Shown: piece after piece, positions 13,965-22,548 of the stretch
Layout of the letters: the number at the start of each line of letters is the position of its first letter
Position numbering within the stretch: position 1 is the stretch's first letter
Origin: Streptomyces niveiscabiei
Lineage (GTDB): Bacteria > Actinomycetota > Actinomycetes > Streptomycetales > Streptomycetaceae
Assembly (NCBI RefSeq): GCF_001419795.1
Contig: NZ_LIRL01000018.1
Location: 1-32,358, forward strand
Length of the DNA stretch: 32,358 nt
Direction: 5' to 3'
Made by a program: the position numbers and the translations under genes
Notes under the pieces: generated by a model
Databases searched by the model: none
Seen by the model: the letters and a program-made list of their open reading frames with translations, nothing else
What the model was told of the DNA's origin: nothing

Positions 13965-14762
13965 TCAGCCCAGGTGCCCCATCCGGCGGCTGATCTCCTC
14001 CGCCCCCTTCAGCAGCACCGGCGCGAACTCGTGCAGCCGGTCCTCCGTGAAGCGGTACGCCGGTCCCGAGGCGCTCAGCGCCGCGATCACCTCGCCGTCC
14101 CGGCCCCGGACCGGCGCCGCCATCGCGTGCAGCCCGACCTCCAGCTCCTCCAGCGTGTAGGCGTAGCCGCGCTCCAGGGACTCGGCGAGGTTCTTCTCCA
14201 GCTTCGTCTTCGCCGTGATCGTGCGCGGCGTGAGCTTCTTCAGCCCGGTCTCGGCCAGCAGCGCGGCCCGCTCGGTCGCCGGGAGCGCCGCGAGCAGCAC
14301 CTTGCCGCTGGACGTCGCGTGCAGCGGCGTGAGCTGGCCGACCCAGTTGTGCACGGCGACGGCTCCGGGGCCCCGTACCTGGTACAGGTTGATCGCGTAG
14401 TGCTCCTGGAGCACCGCGATGTTGACGGTCTCGCCGATTTCCTCGGCGAGCCGCTCGCAGATCGGCCGGGCCTGCTGGGTGATGTCTATGCGCCCGGTCA
14501 CCGCCCCCGCGAGCCGGACGATGCCGAAGCCGAGGCGGTACTTGCCGCGCTCACCGGCCTGTTCGACGAGCCCGCGCGCCTCCAGCGCGCCGAGCAGGCG
14601 GAACGCGGTGGATTTGTGAACGTCGATCTCCGCCGCGACCTCGCTGACCCCCGCTTCGCCGCGCTGGGCGAGGATCTCCATGACGCTGATCGCGCGATCG
14701 ACCGACTGGACCCCGCCGGCCTGGGAAGTGGACGTCTCGGTATCTGGGGTGTAGTTGCTCAC
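13965..14762 (-). CDS. IclR-family regulator, likely regulator of the choline/betaine island
   Basis: A 265-residue IclR regulator. The N-terminal winged helix is at about 18-80 (QSVDRAISVMEILAQRGEAG, VSEVAAEIDVHKSTAFRLLG, GLVEQAGERGKYRLG). The C-terminal effector domain includes LTPLHATSSGKVLLAALP and GLHAMAAPVRGRDGEVIAAL. The GTG at 14762 is chosen because the family motif begins soon after, and because a TATAGT -10 box ends just six bases before it, so the mRNA is probably leaderless. A longer frame upstream is not supported. It is divergent from the betA gene and convergent with the Rieske operon. Operator-like repeats overlap its own -10 box, suggesting autoregulation. The effector (choline, betaine or a product) is unknown. 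Confidence 0.88.
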   Translation of the reverse strand: MSNYTPDTETSTSQAGGVQSVDRAISVMEILAQRGEAGVSEVAAEIDVHKSTAFRLLGALEARGLVEQAGERGKYRLGFGIVRLAGAVTGRIDITQQARPICERLAEEIGETVNIAVLQEHYAINLYQVRGPGAVAVHNWVGQLTPLHATSSGKVLLAALPATERAALLAETGLKKLTPRTITAKTKLEKNLAESLERGYAYTLEELEVGLHAMAAPVRGRDGEVIAALSASGPAYRFTEDRLHEFAPVLLKGAEEISRRMGHLG

Positions 14763-14768
14763 AGTGAA

Positions 14769-14876
14769 ACTATACGCGCGGTAAACAACACGGCTGCAAG
14801 CAACACGGCCGTAGCAAACTCGTTCCAAGTTGCGCTTACCGCAACCTGGTGCGCATAGCGCGCTCAGCACTAGCAT
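14769..14876. promoter_or_regulatory. divergent iclR / betA promoter region with operator repeats
   Basis: For iclR (minus strand), TATAGT occupies 14769-14774, overlapped by CGCGTATAGT and next to a half TTGCGGTAA-like repeat (to 14784). For betA (plus strand), a perfect TTGCG-CTTAC-CGCAA lies at 14830-14844 and TGCGCATAGCGC at 14850-14861, followed by a possible -10 box TAGCAT at 14871-14876. The -35 region of betA would lie inside the repeats, so a bound regulator should block it. The betA -10 assignment is the least certain part. Confidence 0.6.
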
Positions 14877-14913
14877 TCCCGGCGTACCAATGGCGCGAGG
14901 GAGACGAGGCACC

Positions 14914-16584
14914 ATGGCAACACCCCACTACGACTTCGTCATCGTCGGCGGCGGCTCGGCAGGCAGCGCACTGGCGAACCGCCTCTCCGCGAACCCGGCG
15001 AACCGGGTCCTGGTCCTGGAGGCGGGCCGCAGCGACCACCCCTGGGACGTCTTCATCCACATGCCCGCCGCACTCACCTACCCCATCGGCAGCCGCTTCT
15101 ACGACTGGAAGTACGAGTCCGAGCCCGAGCCCCACATGGGCGGGCGGCGCGTCTACCACGCGCGCGGCAAGGTCCTCGGCGGCTCCTCCAGCATCAACGG
15201 CATGATCTTCCAGCGCGGCAACCCCATGGACTACGAGCGCTGGGCCGCCGACCCGGGCATGGAGAGCTGGGACTACGCGCACTGCCTGCCCTACTTCCGG
15301 CGCATGGAGAACTGCCTCGCCGCCGACCCCGACGACCCCTTCCGGGGCCACGACGGGCCCCTCGTCCTCGAACGCGGGCCCGCCACCAACCCGTTGTTCG
15401 GCGCGTTCCTCAAGGCGACCGAGCAGGCCGGGTACGCGCCCACGCCCGACGTCAACGGTTACCGGCAGGAAGGCTTCGCCGCCTTCGACCGCAACGTCCA
15501 CCGCGGACGGCGGCTCTCCGCGTCCAAGGCGTACCTCAAGCCCGTCCGCAAACGGCCCAACCTCACCGTGAAGACCCGGGCGTTCGTCACCCGGGTTCTT
15601 TTCGAGGGCAAACGCGCGGTCGGCGTCGAGTACGAACGCGGCCCCGGCGCCGCCCAGCAGGTCCGCGCCGGCGAGGTCATCCTGTGCGGCGGCGCCATCA
15701 ACTCCCCCCAGCTCCTCCAGGTCTCGGGCATAGGCAACGCCGAGGAACTGAACGCCCTCGGCATCGACGTCGTCCACGACCTGCCCGGCGTCGGCGAGAA
15801 CCTCCAGGACCACCTGGAGGTCTACGTCCAGTACGCCTGCAAACAACCCGTCTCCATGCAGCCGTACATGGCGAAGTGGCGCGCCCCCTTCATCGGCCTC
15901 CAGTGGCTCTTCCGCAAGGGGCCCGCCGCCACGAACCACTTCGAGGCGGGGGGCTTCGCCCGCAGCAACGACGACGTCGACTACCCCAACCTGATGTTCC
16001 ACTTCCTGCCGATCGCGGTCCGCTACGACGGCTCCTCGCCGGCCGGCGGCCACGGCTACCAGGTCCATGTCGGCCCCATGTACTCCGACGCGATCGGCTC
16101 GGTGAAGATCAGGAGCAAGGACCCCCGGGTCCACCCGGCCCTGCGCTTCAACTACCTCTCCACGGAGCAGGACCGCCGCGAGTGGGTGGAGGCGATCCGG
16201 GTGGCCCGCGAGCTCCTGAGCCAGCCGGCCCTGGCACCCTACAACGACGGCGAGATCTCCCCGGGCCCGTCCGTGGCCTCCGACGAGGAGATCCTCGCGT
16301 GGGTGGCCAAGGAGGGCGAGACGGCCCTCCACCCGTCCTGTACCTGCAAGATGGGCACGGACGACATGGCGGTGGTCGACCCCGCGTCGATGCGGGTCCA
16401 CGGCGTCGAGGGCCTGCGCGTGGTCGACGCCTCGGTGATGCCCTACGTCACCAACGGCAACATCTACGCCCCGGTCATGATGATCGCCGAGAAAGCCGCG
16501 GACCTGATCCTGGGCAAGACCCCGCTCCCGGCGTCGGAGGAGGCGTACTACCGCCACCGGGACGCGCAGAAACAAGCGGGATAG
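14914..16584 (+). CDS. betA: GMC-family choline dehydrogenase
   Basis: A 556-residue flavoenzyme of the glucose-methanol-choline family that oxidises choline to betaine aldehyde. Seen: the FAD motif [14 protein letters not shown] (about 11-24), LEAGR, the family signature around [20 protein letters not shown], and the active-site pair His473 ([10 protein letters not shown]) and Asn516 ([20 protein letters not shown]). The residue that carries covalent FAD in Arthrobacter choline oxidase (His in GGCSSH) is Ile here, so non-covalent flavin and BetA-type dehydrogenase activity are more likely than oxidase activity. The ATG at 14914 gives the normal family N-terminus; an in-frame upstream extension would cover the operator. 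It has its own promoter and a terminator at 16590. Confidence 0.88.
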   Translation: MATPHYDFVIVGGGSAGSALANRLSANPANRVLVLEAGRSDHPWDVFIHMPAALTYPIGSRFYDWKYESEPEPHMGGRRVYHARGKVLGGSSSINGMIFQRGNPMDYERWAADPGMESWDYAHCLPYFRRMENCLAADPDDPFRGHDGPLVLERGPATNPLFGAFLKATEQAGYAPTPDVNGYRQEGFAAFDRNVHRGRRLSASKAYLKPVRKRPNLTVKTRAFVTRVLFEGKRAVGVEYERGPGAAQQVRAGEVILCGGAINSPQLLQVSGIGNAEELNALGIDVVHDLPGVGENLQDHLEVYVQYACKQPVSMQPYMAKWRAPFIGLQWLFRKGPAATNHFEAGGFARSNDDVDYPNLMFHFLPIAVRYDGSSPAGGHGYQVHVGPMYSDAIGSVKIRSKDPRVHPALRFNYLSTEQDRREWVEAIRVARELLSQPALAPYNDGEISPGPSVASDEEILAWVAKEGETALHPSCTCKMGTDDMAVVDPASMRVHGVEGLRVVDASVMPYVTNGNIYAPVMMIAEKAADLILGKTPLPASEEAYYRHRDAQKQAG

Positions 16585-16589
16585 AGATG

Positions 16590-16616
16590 GGGGGGAGCCG
16601 GACCCCGGCTCCCCCC
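16590..16616. terminator. bidirectional stem-loop terminator after betA
   Basis: Two perfect 12-base arms (GGGGGGAGCCGG and its complement) are separated by a 3-base loop, starting five bases after the betA stop codon. It also lies just past the stop of the small minus-strand gene at 16622-16780, so it can end transcription from both sides. Confidence 0.75.
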
Positions 16617-16621
16617 ACCGC

Positions 16622-16780
16622 TCAGCTGTCGTCCCGCCTCCCCGGCATCAGCACGGCCAGCGTGCTGCGCGCTTCACGCCGCAGAGCATGGCTGCGGGAG
16701 AACGTGGCGGTGAGAGCGATGAGCGAGACAGTGCAGCCGTAGAACACGGCGGCGATGCTGGAGAGGAGCCCGACCGACAC
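16622..16780 (-). CDS. small membrane protein, 52 residues
   Basis: A short gene between betA and purU. It begins with GTG at 16780 (SVGLLSSIAAVFYGCTVSLI), continues with ALTATFSRSHALRREARSTL, and ends PGRRDDS. It has one hydrophobic segment of about 22 residues near the N-terminus followed by a basic tail, which is the typical layout of a small single-pass membrane protein with an inside-positive C-terminus. Codon use is strongly GC-ending at position three, which supports real coding. A possible ribosome binding site (GAAGGG) lies about ten bases upstream. It is 112 bases downstream of purU on the same strand, so it may be read from the purU transcript. The function is unknown. Confidence 0.55.
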   Translation of the reverse strand: MSVGLLSSIAAVFYGCTVSLIALTATFSRSHALRREARSTLAVLMPGRRDDS

Positions 16781-16892
16781 CGGGCACGCACCCTTCTTCC
16801 CCCGTCCGGCCCGCGCGTCAGATCAGGCGGGCGCCGATGCGTTTCCCCTCCATAGTACGAGGGGCGTCAACTCGGCGGTAGGGGGCGACGGT

Positions 16893-17765
16893 TCAGCGGA
16901 ACACCACCGTGCGGTTGCCGTCCACCATCACCCGGCTCTCGCTGTGCCACTTCACCGCGTGGGCCAGCACCTGCGCCTCCACGTCCCGGCCCACCGTCAC
17001 GAGGTCCCTCGGGGCCAGGGAGTGGTCCACCCGGGTCACGTCCTGCTCGATGATCTGCCCCTCGTCGAGGTCGGACGTCACGTAGTGGGCGGTGGCCCCC
17101 ACCAGCTTCACCCCCCGCAGATGCGCCTGGTCGTAGGGGCGGGCGCCCTTGAAGCTCGGCAGGAAGGAGTGGTGGATGTTGATGGCGCGGCCTTCGAGCT
17201 GCTTGCACAGGTCGTCGGAGAGGACCTGCATGTAACGCGCGAGTACCACGAGATCGACGTCGAGATCACGCACCAGCTCCAGCAGCCGCGCCTCGGCCTC
17301 GGGCTTGGTCTCCTTGGTGACCGGGATGTGGTGGAAGGGCACCCCGTAGCTCTCGGCGAGTCCCTCGAAGTCCCGGTGATTGGAGACGATCGCCGGGATC
17401 TCGATGTTGAGCGCGCCCGAACGCCCCCGGAACAGCAGGTCGTTGAGGCAGTGCCCGAACTTGGACACCATGATGAGGGTCCGGGTCGGCGTCGAGGCGT
17501 CCCGCAGCGTCCAGGTGATGTTGTACGCCTGGGCGACGGGCCCGAACCGCAGCCGCAGCGGCTCCAGTTCGCACGCGGGGTCGGCCACGTCGAAGTGGAC
17601 CCGCATGAAGAACCGCCCGGTCATCCGGTCGTCGAACTGCTGACTCTCCAGGATGTTCCCGGAGTTGCGGACGAGGAACCCGCTCACGGCGTGCACCAGC
17701 CCGGCGCTGTCGGGGCAGGAGAGGGTGAGGACGAACTCACGGCCGGATCGTGTACGAGAAGACAT
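16893..17765 (-). CDS. purU: formyltetrahydrofolate deformylase PurU
   Basis: A 290-residue enzyme that hydrolyses 10-formyl-tetrahydrofolate to tetrahydrofolate and formate. The N-terminal ACT domain is at about 10-90 (FVLTLSCPDSAGLVHAVSGF, SQQFDDRMTGRFFMRVHFD). The C-terminal formyltransferase-type domain carries INIHHSFLPSFKGARPYDQA and the catalytic Asn-His-Asp set (GATAHYVTSDLDEGQIIEQD). The ATG at 17765 has a strong GGAGG five to six bases upstream; a longer in-frame start would include the operator region. It is divergent from betB. Beside a dimethylglycine oxidase with a folate domain and FolD, its job is most likely to regenerate tetrahydrofolate when demethylation loads the folate pool, not purine synthesis as such. 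Confidence 0.92.
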   Translation of the reverse strand: MSSRTRSGREFVLTLSCPDSAGLVHAVSGFLVRNSGNILESQQFDDRMTGRFFMRVHFDVADPACELEPLRLRFGPVAQAYNITWTLRDASTPTRTLIMVSKFGHCLNDLLFRGRSGALNIEIPAIVSNHRDFEGLAESYGVPFHHIPVTKETKPEAEARLLELVRDLDVDLVVLARYMQVLSDDLCKQLEGRAINIHHSFLPSFKGARPYDQAHLRGVKLVGATAHYVTSDLDEGQIIEQDVTRVDHSLAPRDLVTVGRDVEAQVLAHAVKWHSESRVMVDGNRTVVFR

Positions 17766-17789
17766 ACGGGCCTCCGTTGATGCGCATGA

Positions 17790-17955
17790 CACAACGCGGT
17801 GAGCGATACGCAACATGGTCGGGTGAGGGTGGGGGGAGGTCAAGGCCGCCGGGTCAACTGCCCGGTTGGCGAAATCGTCACCGGCGAACCCCTTGACGAC
17901 GCTCTACGGGTTCGTCACTGTGTTCCACCACAAGCAATCAGATGCACTATGCGCA
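17790..17955. promoter_or_regulatory. divergent purU / betB promoter region with operator repeats
   Basis: For purU (minus strand), TTGACC (17838-17843), a 17-base spacer and GACCAT (17815-17820) are followed after one base by TTGCGTATCGC, then by ACCGCGTTGT. For betB (plus strand), TTGACG (17893-17898), a 17-base spacer and CACTGT (17916-17921) are followed by GCACTATGCGCA at 17944-17955, which is the TGCGCATAGYGC element in reverse. The match in promoter layout with 9883, 11153 and 23609 suggests common control by the IclR protein. Confidence 0.6.
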
Positions 17956-17999
17956 ACGAATCTCGATACGGGGCATTTCCTTCCGGAAGGGCACGGCGC

Positions 18000-19469
18000 G
18001 TGGCAGACCTGTACGTGGACGGCGAGTGGCGGGATTCGGCCGCCGGAGGGCGCCGCGAGATCCGATGTCCCGCCGACAGAACCCTCGTGGCGACGGTCGC
18101 GGAGGCGGCCCGCGAGGACACGGAAGCGGCGATAGCGGCGGCCCGCCGGGCCTTCGACACCGGCCCCTGGCCCCACACCCCCGAACGCGACCGGGGCGCG
18201 GTCCTGCTGCGCACGGCGGACCTGATCGAGCGGGACGCGAAGGAATTCGCCCGCGCGGAGTCCCTCGACACGGGCAAGCGCCTCGTGGAGAGCGAGTACG
18301 ACATCGCCGACGTCGTCTCCTGCCTGCGCTACTACGGCGGCCTCGCCGGCACCTCCGCGGGCCGCGTCATCGACACCGGCCGCGACGACGCGATCAGCCG
18401 CGTCGAGTACGCCCCGGTGGGGGTCTGCGGACTGATCACCCCGTGGAACTACCCGCTGCTCCAGGCCAGTTGGAAGGTCGCCCCGGCCCTCGTCGCGGGC
18501 AACACGTTCGTCCTGAAGCCCAGCGAACTCACCCCCTCCACCGCGATCCTCCTCATGCGGGCCCTCGAAGAGGCCGGCCTCCCCAGGGGCGTCGGGAACC
18601 TCGTCCTGGGCGCCGGGGCCGAGGCGGGCGCCCCCCTCGCCGACCACCCCGACGTCGACCTGGTCTCCTTCACCGGCGGCGTGGAGACCGGCAAGCGCGT
18701 GATGGCGAGCGCCGCCGCGACCGTCAAGAAGACGGCCCTGGAACTCGGCGGCAAGAACCCCAACGTGGTCTTCGCGGACGCCGACTTCGAGACGGCCGTC
18801 GACTTCGCGCTCACGGCCGTCTTCCTGCACTCGGGCCAGGTCTGCTCGGCAGGAGCCCGCCTCATCGTCGAGGACTCCTTGCACGACCGCTTCGTCGACG
18901 AGGTCGTCCGCCGCGCCCGACTCATCCGCCTGGGCGGCCCGTTCGACACCGACGCCGAGACCGGCCCGCTGATCTCAGCCCAGCATCTCGCCAAGGTCGA
19001 GGCGTACGTCGCGGCGGGCATCGCCGAGGGCGCCGTCCTGCGCTGCGGCGGCGAGCGCCCGGCCGACCCGGCGCTCGCGGGCGGCTTCTACTACCCGCCG
19101 ACCGTCCTGGACGCCTGCACCCAGGACATGCGCGTCGTGCACGAGGAGTCCTTCGGGCCCGTCCTGACCGTGGAGCGCTTCACGGACGAGGACGACGCCG
19201 TACGCATCGCCAACGACACGGAGTACGGCCTCGCGGGCGCCGTGTGGACCGAGGACGCGGGGAAGGCCCAGCGGGTCGCCCGGCGGCTGCGCCACGGCAC
19301 CGTGTGGATCAACGACTACCACCCCTATGTGCCGCAAGCGGAATGGGGTGGCTTCGGGCGCTCGGGAGTGGGCCGGGAGTTGGGACCGACCGGCCTGGAC
19401 GAATACCGGGAGCCCAAACACATCTGGCAGAACATCCGACCCCGGCCTCAGCGCTGGTTCAGCGGCTGA
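18000..19469 (+). CDS. betB: betaine aldehyde dehydrogenase
   Basis: A 489-residue NAD(P)-dependent aldehyde dehydrogenase that turns betaine aldehyde into glycine betaine. Seen: [19 protein letters not shown] with the catalytic Asn150, the cofactor motif [14 protein letters not shown], the general base Glu248 ([13 protein letters not shown]) and the nucleophile Cys282 ([12 protein letters not shown]). It also has the end motif [18 protein letters not shown] usual in BetB-type enzymes. The GTG at 18000 is preferred because it gives the family N-terminus (ADLYVDGEW) with GGAAGGG upstream. An in-frame ATG at 17949 lies within the operator. It is the first gene of a four-gene operon with the ABC transporter. 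Its last codons and stop lie in a strong hairpin (19441-19476). Confidence 0.9.
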   Translation: MADLYVDGEWRDSAAGGRREIRCPADRTLVATVAEAAREDTEAAIAAARRAFDTGPWPHTPERDRGAVLLRTADLIERDAKEFARAESLDTGKRLVESEYDIADVVSCLRYYGGLAGTSAGRVIDTGRDDAISRVEYAPVGVCGLITPWNYPLLQASWKVAPALVAGNTFVLKPSELTPSTAILLMRALEEAGLPRGVGNLVLGAGAEAGAPLADHPDVDLVSFTGGVETGKRVMASAAATVKKTALELGGKNPNVVFADADFETAVDFALTAVFLHSGQVCSAGARLIVEDSLHDRFVDEVVRRARLIRLGGPFDTDAETGPLISAQHLAKVEAYVAAGIAEGAVLRCGGERPADPALAGGFYYPPTVLDACTQDMRVVHEESFGPVLTVERFTDEDDAVRIANDTEYGLAGAVWTEDAGKAQRVARRLRHGTVWINDYHPYVPQAEWGGFGRSGVGRELGPTGLDEYREPKHIWQNIRPRPQRWFSG

Positions 19470-19476
19470 GGCCGGG
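19441..19476 (+). repeat. strong intercistronic hairpin over the betB stop codon
   Basis: CCCGGCCTCAGC (19441-19452) and its perfect complement (19465-19476) enclose a further CAGC/GCTG-type pairing, giving about 16 base pairs with one bulge and a 3-base loop. It includes the betB stop (19467-19469) and ends 23 bases before the ATPase gene start. It may act as a partial terminator or mRNA-stability element that sets transporter against enzyme levels. That function is an inference from the fold alone. Confidence 0.55.
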
Positions 19477-19498
19477 ACACCTGAAAAGAGGTCCGACT

Positions 19499-20575
19499 GT
19501 GCTCCCCACACAGACCGAGGTGCCCCAGCGGCGCGGCACACCCAAGGACTCGGACGGTACGCCGGTCATCTCCGTGCGTGACCTGTGGAAGGTGTTCGGA
19601 CCGAAGGCCGACCAGGTCCCCGGCTCCGAGGAACTGAGCGGCCTCGGCCGCCGCGAACTCATGGACCGCACCGGCTGTACGGCCGCCGTGCGCGACGTCG
19701 GCTTCGACGTGGCCCCCGGCGAGGTCTTCGTCGTCATGGGCCTGTCCGGCTCCGGCAAGTCCACCCTGGTGCGCTGTCTCACCCGGCTGATCGAACCCAC
19801 CGCGGGCGAGATCGTCTTCGAGGGCGAGAACATCCGCGACGCCGACCCGGCCCGGCTGCGCGAACTGCGCCGCCGCAAGTTCTCCATGGTCTTCCAGCAC
19901 TTCGGCCTCCTCCCGCACCGCAAGGTCGTCGACAACGTCGCCTTCGGCCTGGAGATCCGGGGCGCCGGACGCGCCGAGCGCATGCAACGCGCCCTGGAGG
20001 TCGTCGAGTTGGTCGGCCTGTCCGGCTACGAGAACTCCTACCCCGACCAGTTGTCCGGCGGCATGCAGCAACGCGTCGGCCTCGCCCGGGCGTTGGCGGG
20101 CGACCCGGAGGTCCTCCTCTTCGACGAACCGTTCTCCGCGCTCGACCCCCTGATCCGCCGCGACATGCAGAGCGAGGTCGTCCGCCTGCACCACGAGGTC
20201 GGCAAGACCATGGTGTTCATCACCCACGACCTCTCCGAGGCCCTCAAACTGGGCGACCGCATCCTCATCATGCGCGACGGCAAGATGGTCCAGTGCGGCA
20301 CCGGCGACGAACTCGTGGGCGCCCCGGCCGACGACTACGTCAAGGAGTTCGTGCGGGACGTGCCGCGCGGGGACGTCCTCACCCTGCGCTGGATCATGCG
20401 CCCCGCGCAGGACGACGACGCCCTCGACGGCCCCGAACTCGGCCCCGACGTCGTCGTACGCGAGGCCACCCGGGCCGTGCTCGCCGCCGAGAAGCCCGTG
20501 AAGGTCGTCGAGAACGGGCAGTTGCTCGGGATCGTCGGGGACGAGGAGATCCTCGCGGTGGTGGCCGGACGATGA
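19499..20575 (+). CDS. glycine betaine/choline ABC transporter, ATP-binding protein (ProV-type)
   Basis: A 358-residue ATPase of the quaternary amine uptake family. Seen: Walker [10 protein letters not shown] (81-89), the Q-loop [20 protein letters not shown], the signature [20 protein letters not shown], Walker [13 protein letters not shown] and the switch His in [12 protein letters not shown]. It also has the ProV-specific insert between the first strands ([20 protein letters not shown]) and a C-terminal regulatory, CBS-like part (about 280-358). The GTG at 19499 has AGAGG seven bases upstream. It follows betB by 29 bases and overlaps the permease by ATGA. It energises import of choline or betaine, supplying the island's substrate and possibly osmoprotection. 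Confidence 0.9.
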   Translation: MLPTQTEVPQRRGTPKDSDGTPVISVRDLWKVFGPKADQVPGSEELSGLGRRELMDRTGCTAAVRDVGFDVAPGEVFVVMGLSGSGKSTLVRCLTRLIEPTAGEIVFEGENIRDADPARLRELRRRKFSMVFQHFGLLPHRKVVDNVAFGLEIRGAGRAERMQRALEVVELVGLSGYENSYPDQLSGGMQQRVGLARALAGDPEVLLFDEPFSALDPLIRRDMQSEVVRLHHEVGKTMVFITHDLSEALKLGDRILIMRDGKMVQCGTGDELVGAPADDYVKEFVRDVPRGDVLTLRWIMRPAQDDDALDGPELGPDVVVREATRAVLAAEKPVKVVENGQLLGIVGDEEILAVVAGR

Positions 20576-22548
20576 CGACAGTCCTGGAGAAACCCACAGA
20601 CTCCGCCCAGCCACCGGCAGTTGACGCACCGTCAGCGAGCCGGATCACCCGGCCCCGGCTGGTGGCGGCCATCCTCGCGGCATGGCTGCTGCTGTTCGCC
20701 GTCCTCAAGGGCAAGCAGACCCTGTCGCTCGCGGCGGCCGATCTCACCGACCTGCACCGCTGGTTCAACGACGTCAACGACTCGATCGGCGCGAACCGCG
20801 ACTCCAACCCGCTCTTCCAGTACTTCTTCAACGACATCCGCACGGCGATCAACCATCTCGTCGTGTTCGTCCAGGAGTTGATCTCCCAGCCGCCGGACGG
20901 CCGTCCCGTCCCGCAGATCGGCTGGTTCGGGGTCGTCGGGATCGTCGCCCTGGTCTCCTGGGCCGTCGGGAACTGGCGGGTCGCGCTCCTCGCGGCGGCC
21001 GGCTTCACCTTCCTCGGGCTGCAAGGCCTGTGGCAGGAGAGCATGGACACCTTCGCGCTCACCCTGTCCGCGGTCCTCCTGGCCCTGCTGGTCGGCATCC
21101 CGCTGGGCGTGTGGGCGGGGCTCTCCGACCGGGTCAACCGGATCCTGACGCCGTTCCTCGACTTCATGCAGACGATGCCGACCTTCGTCTACCTGGCCCC
21201 GCTGACCCTCATCTTCCTGATCGGCCCGGCCTCCGCGAACATCGCCACCCTCATCTACGCGGCCCCGCCCGCGATCCGCATCACCGCCCACGCCATCCGC
21301 GCGGTCCCCGCGACCACCGTCGAGGCCGCCGAGTCCCTCGGCGCGACCCGGGGACAGGCCCTGCGCAAGGTGCTGCTGCCCATGTCGCGCCGGACGGTCG
21401 TGATGGGCGTCAACCAGACCATCATGGCCGCGCTCGCCATGGTCACCATCGCCGCCCTCATCGACGCGCCCGGCCTCGGCAAGACCGTCGTCCAGGCCCT
21501 CCAGTCCCTCGACGTCGGTACGGCGTTCAACGCGGGCCTCGCGATCGTCGTCCTCGCGATCGTCCTGGACCGCGTCACCACGGCCGCCGCCGAACGGGGC
21601 CGGACGACCTTCAAGTGGCGCCCCCACCTCCTCGCGGCCGGCGCGGCGGGCGTCGCCTTCATGGTGTACGTCTCCCACGTCTACGTCTGGGCCGCCCAGT
21701 TCCCCGGCAGCGGACAGGCCGGCGAGAAGATCGCGAGCGCCGCCGACTCCGCGACCACCTGGGCCCAGGACCACCTCTCCGGCCTCACCAACGGCTTCCG
21801 CGACGCCGTCACCACCGGCCTCCTCAACCCCTTCCAGACCCTTCTCACCGACTCCCCGTGGTGGCTCGTCGCCCTCGCCCTCGCCGGCCTCGGCACGGTC
21901 CTGGGCGGCGTACGCGCCGGGATCACGGCGGCCGTCTGCGTCGGACTCCTGATCGGTACGGGCGTCTGGTCCGACGCGATGACGACGCTCGCCTCGACCG
22001 CCGTCGCCACCGTCATGGTGATGCTCCTCGGCATCGTCTTCGGCGTGTGGATGGGCCGCAGCCGCACGGTCGACCGCGTCCTGCGCCCCACCCTGGACGC
22101 GGCGCAGGTCATGCCCCCGTTCGTCTACCTGGTGCCCTTCCTCGCCCTGTTCGGCGCGACCCGGTTCACGGCGATCGTCGCCGCCGTGGTGTACGCCGCC
22201 CCCGTCGCCATCAAGATCATCGCGGACGGGGTGCGGAACGTCCCCGAGACCACCGTGGAGGCGGCCACCTCGGCCGGCGCCGGGACCTGGCAGCTCGTCA
22301 CCAAGGTCCAGCTCCCCATGGCGCGCGGCGCGTTGACCCTCGCCACCAACCAGGGGCTGATCTACGTCCTGTCGATGGTCGTCGTCGGCGGACTGGTCGG
22401 CGCGGGCGCGCTCGGCTACGACGTCGTCGCCGGGTTCTCGCAGGGCCAGCTGTACGGCAAGGGGCTCGCCGCCGGGCTCGCGATCGTGCTGCTGGGCGTC
22501 ATGTTCGACCGGATCACGCAGGCCGCCGCACGGAGGACGAGCCGATGA
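20572..22548 (+). CDS. glycine betaine/choline ABC transporter, double-length permease
   Basis: A 658-residue integral membrane protein, about twice the usual ProW/OpuAB length. It contains two homologous permease modules in one chain. The first (about 150-340) has [40 protein letters not shown] and the EAA-loop segment [20 protein letters not shown]. The second (about 460-650) has [39 protein letters not shown] and [21 protein letters not shown]-terminal and middle hydrophobic segments and a soluble stretch (about 55-95) lie between. One chain could therefore supply both halves of the pore. It is coupled to its neighbours on both sides by ATGA overlaps. Confidence 0.9.
   Translation: MTTVLEKPTDSAQPPAVDAPSASRITRPRLVAAILAAWLLLFAVLKGKQTLSLAAADLTDLHRWFNDVNDSIGANRDSNPLFQYFFNDIRTAINHLVVFVQELISQPPDGRPVPQIGWFGVVGIVALVSWAVGNWRVALLAAAGFTFLGLQGLWQESMDTFALTLSAVLLALLVGIPLGVWAGLSDRVNRILTPFLDFMQTMPTFVYLAPLTLIFLIGPASANIATLIYAAPPAIRITAHAIRAVPATTVEAAESLGATRGQALRKVLLPMSRRTVVMGVNQTIMAALAMVTIAALIDAPGLGKTVVQALQSLDVGTAFNAGLAIVVLAIVLDRVTTAAAERGRTTFKWRPHLLAAGAAGVAFMVYVSHVYVWAAQFPGSGQAGEKIASAADSATTWAQDHLSGLTNGFRDAVTTGLLNPFQTLLTDSPWWLVALALAGLGTVLGGVRAGITAAVCVGLLIGTGVWSDAMTTLASTAVATVMVMLLGIVFGVWMGRSRTVDRVLRPTLDAAQVMPPFVYLVPFLALFGATRFTAIVAAVVYAAPVAIKIIADGVRNVPETTVEAATSAGAGTWQLVTKVQLPMARGALTLATNQGLIYVLSMVVVGGLVGAGALGYDVVAGFSQGQLYGKGLAAGLAIVLLGVMFDRITQAAARRTSR

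Noticed and set aside
14763..14915. Longer IclR protein starting at 14915
   Set aside because: The added 51 residues would span both operators and the betA promoter and are Cys/Arg-rich without family similarity.
17799..17999. N-terminal extension of BetB starting at 17799 or 17949
   Set aside because: It would include the promoter and operator. The family N-terminus begins at the GTG at 18000 with a ribosome binding site.
19585..20571. In-frame extension upstream of the permease start, and long out-of-frame ORFs over betB
   Set aside because: The Arg/Pro/Gly-rich translation is a shadow of the ATPase and dehydrogenase genes. The real start is the ATGA overlap at 20572.
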